Virus record (IMG/VR): IMGVR_UViG_3300042197_003393
Location: 1-56,994 of that record
From: a virus
Strand: one strand, 5' to 3'
Length of the DNA stretch: 56,994 nucleotides
Part shown: positions 17,095 through 25,274 of the stretch, piece by piece
How positions within the stretch are numbered: position 1 is the first letter of the stretch
Layout: each line of letters begins with the position of its first letter
Made by a program: the position numbers and the translations under genes
Notes under the pieces: model-generated
Seen by the model: only the letters and a program-made list of their open reading frames with translations
The model's database searches: none
Told to the model about the DNA's origin: nothing

Positions 17095-20000
17095 TCATTT
17101 CTGCTTCTCATAGAAATATTTAGGCGGCGTCACTAAAGGCTTGCCTTGGCTAATAGGTATACCTCCTAGTTGTACAGTGTAGGCATCCAATATTCTCTGG
17201 GCAGCGACCTCAGGAAAATCATCAATTGCCCTAGACATAGGCATCAGCAAGTGAGCACCACCGACACCAGTGTATTCTTGCTGGGCCTTCACGCTTTGGT
17301 CATCGCTTAATAATGTGGGACCTGTCTGACTCTTAAAACCCGCACCATTAACATTAGGGCCGAAAGGCGTTAAATTACCAGCATCAACGATGAAAGCATC
17401 GGCAGTGCCTAACAATGCTAAAGCAGAAGCGATCACTAAGTCGTCATGGTTTCCTGATCCCTCTTCAGCCTCCGTCCTTGAGGTATCATGACCTAGCCTA
17501 TCTCTCTTCCTAACATAAGTATGGAATTGTTTTAGTAACCTGTCGCTATAGATCGTATACCCTTCATCTGGATTATCTCTCATGCAGTTTATCAAAAACT
17601 GATTAAGCGTCGGCTTACTAGCCATAGTGGTAGCAAAGCCATAAGCAGCCACCTTCATCGCCCGAGCACGCCTACGACCGCGTCCTCCTGGCTGTGGCTT
17701 ATCGTTTATCTCCTTTTTTCTCCATATCCGCGGATACATCACATTATATCTCAACTCGTCGATAATTATATCACCACCGTTGTTCCTTTCGATTATCGCT
17801 AATGCACAATTGTACCAGCGTCCAATTCTGTCGATATAATATACCAGATCCCGAGGCAGGCATCTGGCCATAAATTCAGCTACTTGTTCTCTCGTATAGA
17901 CATCGAATACCTCGATGGCATGGAAATCCTTTCCTTTGCCGGTGGCGATGTCGATACCCATCACATAGGGGTGAGCGGGTGTGCCAGTCTCTATTATTTC
18001 AGCACCACGCCTTTTCTCTGGCTTGGCAATAACTGGCCTCCGCCATACCCAAAATCCCTCTGACTCATCATTAAACTCAAAAACAAGTTCTCTAGTTTCG
18101 CCAGAAACGGGATGAACATAGGGCTGAGAGCCTTTAACACGCTGATTCGGCTCACAGACAGTAGTCGCCATATAAGATAGCACTTCTTTGGATAGTACTG
18201 TATTACCAGAACCTATGAATGATGCCAATATCTCTTGTTCAAATTTCCATGCCTCTCCCTTGGCTTGCAATGCTCTATATTGCTGTTCTAGCCAAGGCGA
18301 CGTATATGGTCCATATCTTAGAATATCTTCCTTAGTGGTGCACTTTCGAATATTATCTCTCGGCGCTATTCTCTTATGCTGCTTCGAGATAGGATCATCG
18401 TACTCTATCTCCCAATCCATGTCATACCAATTTATTACGATAGGATTAAATTGGTTGACTCCGGCTTCAGCCTCCGTCATCGTCGCCCAATACCAGTTAC
18501 CAACACCATTGGTGGTTGATATAACGATCACGTTGCCACCGTGCTGAAGTGTATTATGGCTCACTAAGCCATTGGCTAAATATGTATTATTATGCGGTAC
18601 TGATAAATCAAAAGTATCAGCTTTGTCCGCACTGCATAATTGTACTTTATCGAAGAAAAGGCCCATGTCGACAAATGATTGTAAGCGGCAGTTTATACCA
18701 AATTCAATAACCAGTGATCTTATTAAACTAATTCGTATTCTTCCCAAACGCTTGATACGCAAAATGTTCCATTTCCTTGCGTCTTTGCATTCCCTAAATG
18801 TACCTCCGTTCTTCATCCGATCCAAGACCAGATTGGTAAATTCGCCCACTAAAACTGGGTGGTCTATTTCTGATGCCGTATTCTCAAATCGATAAGCGTC
18901 GATAATATCTTGTTTTCGCTTAGTAATAAAGCCAATCTTATCCCTAAATGCGATTTTACTCTCCGCATCCCAAACATCAACGCGCCAATATGGCTTATCA
19001 CTATAACGCAAGTCATTTCTGTCTGGTGTTCTCTCTGTTTCTACCATATATCTTCTTGCCATAATCCCAAGTGCATGGAGTATCACTTGCACTTCCTGAG
19101 CTAGCCTCTCGCTAACTGTGCTAAATCCTAGTTTAAGGGATGTTGATGACTTATAGCACCACCCGTCTGAATCAAATAATCCTCGCAAAAACGCACATAC
19201 GACCTTCTCGTCACTCCTTAGAACAAGAGCTGGAATCCTAGCGTCATGAGCAGATGACTTTGAGTTTAAATCATTGTCTGACATTATGTCGATAAACTTG
19301 CTAGAGTTTAATCGAAAGTTTTCAGTATCATATTCCGTCTCAGCATATGCCTTTGAATCAAGCGCCAATTCTAAGTTATTGAATTTTTTAATCATCAAAT
19401 CTCTCGTAGCCACATCTTGTGGGTCAAAGGCAATTCGTAATCTTTTTGGTCTATTGATGCTCAGATACCCATCACCAATGTATAATCCTAATATCTCTGC
19501 CAGCTCAGGTGATAATTCAATCCCATTTTTTAAAAACTGTCGCTTGCCGGTGAATTCACCGGGTTTAGATATGATAATATCATCCGGCCTCAATTCGGAC
19601 ATTGCTCTCCATACGTAAAACCCTTCTTGATCAATTATTCTTACTTTATGATGTTCAGCAGCTCTGATCGTATATCCTAAGTTAGTAGTCATTTCGACTA
19701 TCTGTTGATACCCAGATACATATGCCTTATCGCTATACTGATATCCTTCATCGGTCGCTACGCTAATACTATGCGCCTTCCAAGGATTTCCCCCTCTGCA
19801 AAGTTCATCTAGCCTGACTAGACCTTGGTCCGTCTGAATTAGCGTTTCACCAGTAGCGCATGGCCAGCCTCCCGCCCACATCGCATCCATACCTTGTATG
19901 AATGCCGCCTCATCGATAATGTTCAATGATGAAGCATTAGATCGCAGAACATCCGGATGCGATGTAAGACTAGCAATTCTGGATCCGTTAGGGAATAGTA

Positions 20001-20388
20001 GCTCATGTTCATTTTGCTTCACTGGCTTCCATACGTCCTTCATCCACTTCGGTAAATTATCGTAAAGAAATACTATCTGCTCACGCAAGAATGACATCGC
20101 ATCCTCATCGCGCCTCGACACGATAAGAATAGTCTTATGACTATGAAACATAGCGAACCATAAAGCAAATGCGCCAGCTATCTTAGACGCACCGGCTTGG
20201 CGGCATTTTCTGAAAATATTTAATCTATACTTCCTAAATGCTTCTATAGCCCGCACTTGATAGGAAAATGGCGTAAATGGTATGATGCCTGCTGATGGAT
20301 GCTTTAATTTACCAAAGTTCTTTAAAAACCACACCACGGATGCCTGACACCGCTTTATCACTTCCTTCTGCTTCGGTGAGATATTCAT
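17095..20388 (-). CDS. 17: Terminase large subunit, T4 gp17-like, interrupted by an intein
   Basis: DNA-packaging ATPase and nuclease. The 1097-residue precursor contains an N-terminal ATPase with a Walker A variant RKCRQAGASK (residues 60-69), Walker B NIIDEAAF (D159, E160), and, after the intein, the coupling motif region VISTTNG. The RuvC-type nuclease has GIDIATGKG (Asp near 811), AIIERNN (near 863) and GNHDD (near 981). Removing the 436-residue intein leaves 661 residues, close to T4 gp17 (610). The start ATG overlaps the small-terminase stop in ATGA. The 3' end lies 4 nt from the convergent CAP gene. Confidence 0.95.
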   Translation of the reverse strand: MNISPKQKEVIKRCQASVVWFLKNFGKLKHPSAGIIPFTPFSYQVRAIEAFRKYRLNIFRKCRQAGASKIAGAFALWFAMFHSHKTILIVSRRDEDAMSFLREQIVFLYDNLPKWMKDVWKPVKQNEHELLFPNGSRIASLTSHPDVLRSNASSLNIIDEAAFIQGMDAMWAGGWPCATGETLIQTDQGLVRLDELCRGGNPWKAHSISVATDEGYQYSDKAYVSGYQQIVEMTTNLGYTIRAAEHHKVRIIDQEGFYVWRAMSELRPDDIIISKPGEFTGKRQFLKNGIELSPELAEILGLYIGDGYLSINRPKRLRIAFDPQDVATRDLMIKKFNNLELALDSKAYAETEYDTENFRLNSSKFIDIMSDNDLNSKSSAHDARIPALVLRSDEKVVCAFLRGLFDSDGWCYKSSTSLKLGFSTVSERLAQEVQVILHALGIMARRYMVETERTPDRNDLRYSDKPYWRVDVWDAESKIAFRDKIGFITKRKQDIIDAYRFENTASEIDHPVLVGEFTNLVLDRMKNGGTFRECKDARKWNILRIKRLGRIRISLIRSLVIEFGINCRLQSFVDMGLFFDKVQLCSADKADTFDLSVPHNNTYLANGLVSHNTLQHGGNVIVISTTNGVGNWYWATMTEAEAGVNQFNPIVINWYDMDWEIEYDDPISKQHKRIAPRDNIRKCTTKEDILRYGPYTSPWLEQQYRALQAKGEAWKFEQEILASFIGSGNTVLSKEVLSYMATTVCEPNQRVKGSQPYVHPVSGETRELVFEFNDESEGFWVWRRPVIAKPEKRRGAEIIETGTPAHPYVMGIDIATGKGKDFHAIEVFDVYTREQVAEFMARCLPRDLVYYIDRIGRWYNCALAIIERNNGGDIIIDELRYNVMYPRIWRKKEINDKPQPGGRGRRRARAMKVAAYGFATTMASKPTLNQFLINCMRDNPDEGYTIYSDRLLKQFHTYVRKRDRLGHDTSRTEAEEGSGNHDDLVIASALALLGTADAFIVDAGNLTPFGPNVNGAGFKSQTGPTLLSDDQSVKAQQEYTGVGGAHLLMPMSRAIDDFPEVAAQRILDAYTVQLGGIPISQGKPLVTPPKYFYEKQK
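18553..19860 (-). other. Intein with LAGLIDADG endonuclease in the terminase gene
   Basis: Residues 177-612 of the terminase precursor. It starts with Cys177 (CATGETLIQTDQGLV, block A) and ends with LVSHN, where His611-Asn612 is followed by Thr613 as the first C-extein residue. Block B is near AAEHHKVR. Two LAGLIDADG motifs, LGLYIGDGY (about 300-308) and LRGLFDSDGW (about 401-410), keep their acidic residues, so the homing endonuclease looks intact. Insertion lies between Walker B and the coupling motif of the ATPase, a typical choice of a critical site. All splice-junction residues expected for activity are present. Confidence 0.95.
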
Positions 20389-20897
20389 ATTTCATCCATC
20401 TTCGTCAACGGCTCTTCAAGAATCTTCACTAAATCGCTGTCGTTATTACCAACGCTTACATTTTGGTTTACCATGACATTACTAACGGCTGCCTTTGTGG
20501 CGGCCAACATTTTAGCGTTAGCCTCCAATATCTTTACTGCTGTCATGTTTATATTGGCTTTTACCTCCACTGCCGCCACGAGACCATCGACATACATTCT
20601 CGATGGCAGTTGACTTCTCGTCAGTGACTGTTCTATCTGACCACGTAATAGGTTTATTACATCTTGCGCTTCTTGACGATCTGACCTACAAGCTTCTAGC
20701 ACTTCATCGGTAACATCGTCTAACTTTCCAAGATATTTATGGACATCAACGCCACTAGGCGGCACGGCCATGTCTGTCAAATTAGCAACGGCGGTAGTGC
20801 TGACTGCGCCTATGTTCTTTATCTCACCTACATCGACCTTCTTGGTCGGCTCCTCTCCAAGTTGCTGTAATAGATCTTGTAATTCCTCCTCAGCCAT
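20385..20897 (-). CDS. 16: Terminase small subunit, T4 gp16-like
   Basis: 170 residues, almost the length of T4 gp16 (164). Predominantly helical, with a central region (about 58-140) that could form the coiled-coil oligomerisation core, and an acidic N-terminus. It would bind packaging DNA and stimulate the large subunit. The assignment leans on position: its stop overlaps the large-terminase start (ATGA), the classic 16-17 arrangement. ATG with GGGGAAA upstream. Sequence similarity alone would not be enough. Confidence 0.7.
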   Translation of the reverse strand: MAEEELQDLLQQLGEEPTKKVDVGEIKNIGAVSTTAVANLTDMAVPPSGVDVHKYLGKLDDVTDEVLEACRSDRQEAQDVINLLRGQIEQSLTRSQLPSRMYVDGLVAAVEVKANINMTAVKILEANAKMLAATKAAVSNVMVNQNVSVGNNDSDLVKILEEPLTKMDEI

Positions 20898-21249
20898 TTG
20901 GTTTCCCCATTATTCTAACTGGCCGCATGCCTTGCGCCTTTTTACGTTGCGTTTTACGTTGCGTTTTCGTGCTTCGTTTATGAGCGGCATCAGCATCTCC
21001 GTGCCCCATCTGACCATTGGGTTTAAGCTTGGGATGCGTCCGCTCCGCAACGCTAAACTTGCCAGATGAGAAGGGTGACTTACCAGTAGGATTATCTATA
21101 TGCCTTTCAAGAGGATTTCTACTCATCTTTCGGTGGACTCGCGCCCTAATTGATTTCTCATTCGATTCGCTTATAAGTCGATTGAAGTCAGTAGTATTAA
21201 CTGACCCCTCATCGATTTTTGACATTATCTCAGTTAAGATGTCGTCCAT
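20890..21249 (-). CDS. Hypothetical basic protein, 119 aa
   Basis: Unrecognised. A short acidic N-terminal helix (MDDILTEIMSKIDEG) is followed by a strongly basic, low-complexity C-terminal half with KRSTKTQRKTQRKK, suggesting nucleic-acid binding or disorder. ATG with AAGGAT upstream. It overlaps the small-terminase start by 8 nt and follows the sigma-like gene after 3 nt, so it belongs to the same transcript. No function proposed. Confidence 0.65.
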   Translation of the reverse strand: MDDILTEIMSKIDEGSVNTTDFNRLISESNEKSIRARVHRKMSRNPLERHIDNPTGKSPFSSGKFSVAERTHPKLKPNGQMGHGDADAAHKRSTKTQRKTQRKKAQGMRPVRIMGKPNG

Positions 21250-21252
21250 ATT

Positions 21253-22230
21253 CTAATCCTTATCTATGTCGTCGTCTCTACCCTTCTTATTTTCATATCG
21301 CTGCTCTATTCCAGCGCGGTTCAATAGTGAGTCGGATATCTCGTAGCTTCTTAATTTAACCATTTTGAGGAACATAGACACCGTTGGCCTAGGCAACTTA
21401 GATTTATCTATAAGCTTGCCTATTAACCCTTCGTGAGGACGATCGTCATTAAGTGCCAGATATTCAAGCGCTTCTATTACCTTTTGGCCATCCTCATCAT
21501 ATCTATATAGTTCCTTTAATTCGCCTATGAGTCTTGTAATTATGCCGCTCACAGGCTTCTTCTTATTACCGAGGTGGTTAATGTATGAACCTGAATTCTT
21601 CTTGTCTCGCCCCTCTTTCTTTATGTGTGCTAAGATTACTGTCCTTGCTATCTGAGACCACATATTAAAGACTTTTGACATGCCACGATACAAAATGGTC
21701 TCTGACCCGGCATATCGACCTTGAACTGGTTCGACCATCGGCCCCATAAATAACCTTGACTTGCATTTTGGGCAGTGACGCCTCATCTTAACCACTTCAT
21801 CCAAGGTTTTTATTCCATATTCTAACGTGCCAGGTGAATATAAGAGTGATTCACCCGGTCTTTCTAAGTTAAAGCACCTCCTGCAGTGAGGTCTGGCCCT
21901 GTATTTGTATAATGTCCGCTCGATCTGAACCCAAGCCGTCTGTAACAAGTCACCAAATGATGATTCGTCCTGACCTGGATATATGGTGTGAAGTCCTTGC
22001 TTCCTTATAATCTGTCTTATCAATTCAGACGCGTGCGACATTATGTCATCGCGATACTGGACGTTAGTACAGCCTGTCCATATATATTTTGTCAGTTGCC
22101 ATTCTACTATTTCATTTATGAAGTAGAGCCGCTTTGAAACAATCTCAGGCGCCGGTGTTAGATCCGGCGCTGGTATTGAAGAGTCTTTTTTCGACTCTAA
22201 ATTTTCGCTTTTCGACGAGTTCTTTGCCAT
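21253..22230 (-). CDS. Late sigma factor, T4 gp55-like, with zinc-ribbon insert
   Basis: 325 residues. Residues 35-110 and 183-215 form a sigma region-2-like pair of helices; KVFNMWSQIARTVILAHIKKEGRDKK matches the gp55 pattern of an aromatic helix ending in IKKE-basic. Between them are two CxxC pairs, C116/C119 and C153/C156, a likely zinc ribbon absent from T4 gp55 (185 residues). The C-terminus has a helix-turn-helix-like segment (LIDKSKLPRPTVSMFLKMV). It would direct host RNA polymerase to phage late promoters. ATG with AGGTGG upstream; its first 86 nt overlap the end of the helicase gene in another frame. The family call is by eye and moderate. Confidence 0.6.
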   Translation of the reverse strand: MAKNSSKSENLESKKDSSIPAPDLTPAPEIVSKRLYFINEIVEWQLTKYIWTGCTNVQYRDDIMSHASELIRQIIRKQGLHTIYPGQDESSFGDLLQTAWVQIERTLYKYRARPHCRRCFNLERPGESLLYSPGTLEYGIKTLDEVVKMRRHCPKCKSRLFMGPMVEPVQGRYAGSETILYRGMSKVFNMWSQIARTVILAHIKKEGRDKKNSGSYINHLGNKKKPVSGIITRLIGELKELYRYDEDGQKVIEALEYLALNDDRPHEGLIGKLIDKSKLPRPTVSMFLKMVKLRSYEISDSLLNRAGIEQRYENKKGRDDDIDKD

Positions 22231-23758
22231 CTATGACACCACCTGGGAATATCACTTTCGTGTCGAACCCGGCAGCTACCATAGCTTTTAAACGAGATTT
22301 TGAGTGATTATAAAGATAGCGGTTGCATCTAAAGTAAAAGTCAAATATCCGACTGTATCCTTGTTGGTTTCGGCGAAGAGCACGACCTACTTTTTGGATC
22401 AAGTCAGATTGCAGCTTAAAGCTGCCCGCTATAATCAAATTCTCACATCCTCCCGCCAAATCCAAGCCACGGTTAATAATCTTGCCACCTATAAGTACAT
22501 TAAATTCGCGCCGTTCAAATTTATGCAATATTTCGTCTCGCTTACGCTTAACCGTCTCCCCATATATGAAGTGAGCTTCGATTCCGGCTGCATTAATTGA
22601 CTTCTCTAACGCGAACCCTAAATCCTTACGATCAACAAGTATTAACGTACCCACATCTGTATATTTTAAACATATGTTGGTAACTAATTTATGAAACTTG
22701 TCATTATTAACTAACCAATCGACATAAGCATTGTCAAATGTCTCGGCATCGTCCTTGTTACCATCAATACCAAATGCTAACATCTTATACTGACATGGCA
22801 CAATGCGACCTAACCTCAACACTTCATCCCGCGATTCCTTTACTATTATTCCACCCAAATGCTCTTGCAGCACCAATGCTTCAACCGGTTTGTCGGGATC
22901 AGTCGGTGTGGCGGATAAACCATACCTGCGTCTGCCCTTAAACCAATGCCTGAACAATGTCTTATAGGATTCTGAAGTCGCTTTATCACATTCATCAACA
23001 ATAAGCAGTTCAGCCTTCTTTAAATATTCATGTAAAAACTTAACGTTCTTCAATCGGGTCTTGTACGCTTGCTCCATTTGATCGTATTTATTAAGTCGCT
23101 TCCTATATGAAGCTTCTGTCTCCTCAGGCTTACGATCTGGAACCGGCGGTGGTTTTTTAGGAGGCGACAATGATTGAATCAATCCTACTACTATCAATTC
23201 CCCGCTCGGCTTCCTTCCAGCATAAAACAAGCCTACTTGTTCTACCACCGTCCTTAATTCTAATCGTTTCTTCAACTGATCTACCACCACTCTCTGATCA
23301 GCTAAGATCATTGTACTACATTTAATCGCCTTACATATTCCACATATTATCTCTCCCTTGCCGCTTCCTGTCGGCATATCAATAATACCACACTCCTCCT
23401 CGGCGCACTTGCGGATTGCTCTTAATTGATATTCTTCTAATGTTATATCCGGTAAAAAATCTGGCCCAATCTCACCGACTGGCACTACGGTCCCAGTCCA
23501 AGGGGGCCTGCGATCCTGCACCTCCAGAGGTATACCTCTGCGGGCGCACACCTTCTGCAGCATATCGAGCAGAGGCCTTGCTAATCTCTTCTTAGCTCGA
23601 TTATATTTCCTATAAATGCCGTCCCAATTGCCCCTGACTGAAGGATCAATATATGCATTCGGCTTACTGATGCTGAATGCTTCCCAAATCATCTGATCTT
23701 CGGGATCAGTAATATGAGAAAGATAAATCCATTGGTTATCAACTATGTTCGCTATCAT
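22145..23758 (-). CDS. SF2 DNA helicase, UvsW-like
   Basis: 537 residues. Motif I is MPTGSGKGE (K134), motif II VDECDKA (D255-E256), motif III GLSATPT (282-284), and the second RecA domain carries the VGRALRR arginine-finger motif. The N-terminal 100 residues include a Trp-rich part like the UvsW DNA-recognition domain. T4 UvsW unwinds branched DNA and R-loops and switches replication from origin to recombination mode. A long charged linker (about 200-245) splits the first RecA domain. ATG at 23756-23758 with no obvious ribosome-binding site. SF2 helicase is certain; UvsW orthology is likely. Confidence 0.85.
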   Translation of the reverse strand: MIANIVDNQWIYLSHITDPEDQMIWEAFSISKPNAYIDPSVRGNWDGIYRKYNRAKKRLARPLLDMLQKVCARRGIPLEVQDRRPPWTGTVVPVGEIGPDFLPDITLEEYQLRAIRKCAEEECGIIDMPTGSGKGEIICGICKAIKCSTMILADQRVVVDQLKKRLELRTVVEQVGLFYAGRKPSGELIVVGLIQSLSPPKKPPPVPDRKPEETEASYRKRLNKYDQMEQAYKTRLKNVKFLHEYLKKAELLIVDECDKATSESYKTLFRHWFKGRRRYGLSATPTDPDKPVEALVLQEHLGGIIVKESRDEVLRLGRIVPCQYKMLAFGIDGNKDDAETFDNAYVDWLVNNDKFHKLVTNICLKYTDVGTLILVDRKDLGFALEKSINAAGIEAHFIYGETVKRKRDEILHKFERREFNVLIGGKIINRGLDLAGGCENLIIAGSFKLQSDLIQKVGRALRRNQQGYSRIFDFYFRCNRYLYNHSKSRLKAMVAAGFDTKVIFPGGVIDGKELVEKRKFRVEKRLFNTSAGSNTGA

Positions 23759-23802
23759 AATTGTTAAATACTAATAATCAGCTAGCTTGGTGGAGATGGC
23801 CC

Positions 23803-24540
23803 ATGTTGGGATACGCACAAGACAAGATTAAATACTGCTTTTTCGGAATAGATAATAATTATCCCTTTGAGTTATTGACCGTTGCAATAAAGACAGTCCG
23901 TGATAATACTAAATTAATCCCAATCTGCATGCATACTGGGCTCGATTTCAATAAGCTACATTATTTGGACAAGCATAACGTCCAACATCATAAATTACTT
24001 CCTGACATCCAAATAGCACACTCTCAGTACTATGGAGCACTCCTACGGCTTTATATTCCATTACTAGCCAGCACACTTAATATTAACGGAATCGTGATCT
24101 ATACTGATTGTGACGTCATGTTCATTGAACAGCCTCCATTAATACTAGTTAAACATGTGGGTGGCGTAGGACGTAATCCCTGGATGCCGATGAGTACTAC
24201 AAATGTGGTTAACTCAGGTGTTCTTTATCTTAATGTAGATGCGCTTAAAAAATCGCAGCAAGAATTCATTCAGTATGCAGTCGATCATCCGGAAGCTCAT
24301 AACGCAGCGGCTGAAAGCATCTACAATCACTTTTATAATGTAGAAACTATCCCGCACACATTAAACTATTTCGCATATTGGGATGCTAATAATTCAGCCA
24401 AGATACTTCACTTCCACGGACCTAAACCTTGCCACGACTTTATCCATCCAGAATACCCATCGGCATATTATAATGATCATCATCATGTCCATAAAAGGCG
24501 GTGGCGAGACATTAGGGCGATAACACCTAGTCACACGTAG
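23803..24540 (+). CDS. Glycosyltransferase family 8-like
   Basis: 245 residues from the ATG at 23803, which has GGTGGAGA 6 nt upstream; the frame is open from 23761 but that earlier TTG has no ribosome-binding site. GT8 signs: IYTDCDVMF with D102-C-D104, NSGVLYLNVDALK, and ILHFHGPKP near the C-terminus (the HxGxxKP motif). A retaining enzyme using a UDP- or GDP-sugar is expected. It is a single plus-strand gene between helicase and reductase genes, overlapping the convergent fucosyltransferase-like gene by 10 nt. Confidence 0.85.
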   Translation: MLGYAQDKIKYCFFGIDNNYPFELLTVAIKTVRDNTKLIPICMHTGLDFNKLHYLDKHNVQHHKLLPDIQIAHSQYYGALLRLYIPLLASTLNINGIVIYTDCDVMFIEQPPLILVKHVGGVGRNPWMPMSTTNVVNSGVLYLNVDALKKSQQEFIQYAVDHPEAHNAAAESIYNHFYNVETIPHTLNYFAYWDANNSAKILHFHGPKPCHDFIHPEYPSAYYNDHHHVHKRRWRDIRAITPSHT

Positions 24541-25274
24541 TATGACCACGTAGCGTCTGTTCTACTGAACAGCAAGGCAGCTTCTGCGTAACAAGAACGC
24601 CCCATGAAAATATGGTCACAGCGAGTTAATGAAACTAAATCGATCATTGATTCGCTAAAATGTTCAGCTAACTTTCGATGATGCATACCGAGATCGCCAG
24701 TCCTTGCTCGCCCATGCGTATGATATACTATATTGGGATAAGCTCTAGTCAAGACATTGAATGCTTCTTCATCATCCGTCGATAAAAACACGGAGTCATA
24801 TCCCATTGGCACTAATTCAACCAAATTCTCCGGCGGCATTAGCTCATAATCCGTACATTTATCAGTTCCACGATAATGTATACCTAACGTCTTTCCAGTA
24901 AAAATTGGCTTGTGCCAGTTATTAGCGAATCTTAACCTCTTCGCATATGATCTTATCTTGCGGACGGTCTCTGTGTCGTACCTCTCCAATATCGGCATTG
25001 GAGTATCCTTCACTTCCTCGTTTACCATAAAAGTCCTATCATATGCCGCAGACTCATTATCGCCATACTGAGCCGTCGTAAACTCATCAAATATGCTTGA
25101 GAAAAGATTATCATAATTATATGGCATCTCGATCCTAAATCTAGGATGATAGCCATCCTTGATGCATCTCACTAAATTCCATGCTACGTTGCAAAGGTGT
25201 GCGCCAATACCCCAATGCCTCGGACTTGATATGACCAAGGCTTGAGGGAATTCAGTAAATTCGTGACAGATCAT
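24531..25274 (-). CDS. Fucosyltransferase-like GT-B enzyme (NodZ/GT23-type)
   Basis: 247 residues. LGIHYRGTDK (H133, R135, D138, K139) matches the donor-binding H-x-R-x-T-D-K motif of alpha-1,6-fucosyltransferases and related O-fucosyltransferases. DLVSLTRCDHIFMGRSCYAEAALLF near the C-terminus fits their second motif with a conserved serine. GDP-fucose is the usual donor; GMD at the left edge makes its precursor, though no GDP-fucose synthase is in this window. ATG directly abuts the reductase stop codon (0 nt gap), so it is likely cotranscribed with the reductase. Confidence 0.75.
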   Translation of the reverse strand: MICHEFTEFPQALVISSPRHWGIGAHLCNVAWNLVRCIKDGYHPRFRIEMPYNYDNLFSSIFDEFTTAQYGDNESAAYDRTFMVNEEVKDTPMPILERYDTETVRKIRSYAKRLRFANNWHKPIFTGKTLGIHYRGTDKCTDYELMPPENLVELVPMGYDSVFLSTDDEEAFNVLTRAYPNIVYHTHGRARTGDLGMHHRKLAEHFSESMIDLVSLTRCDHIFMGRSCYAEAALLFSRTDATWSYYV

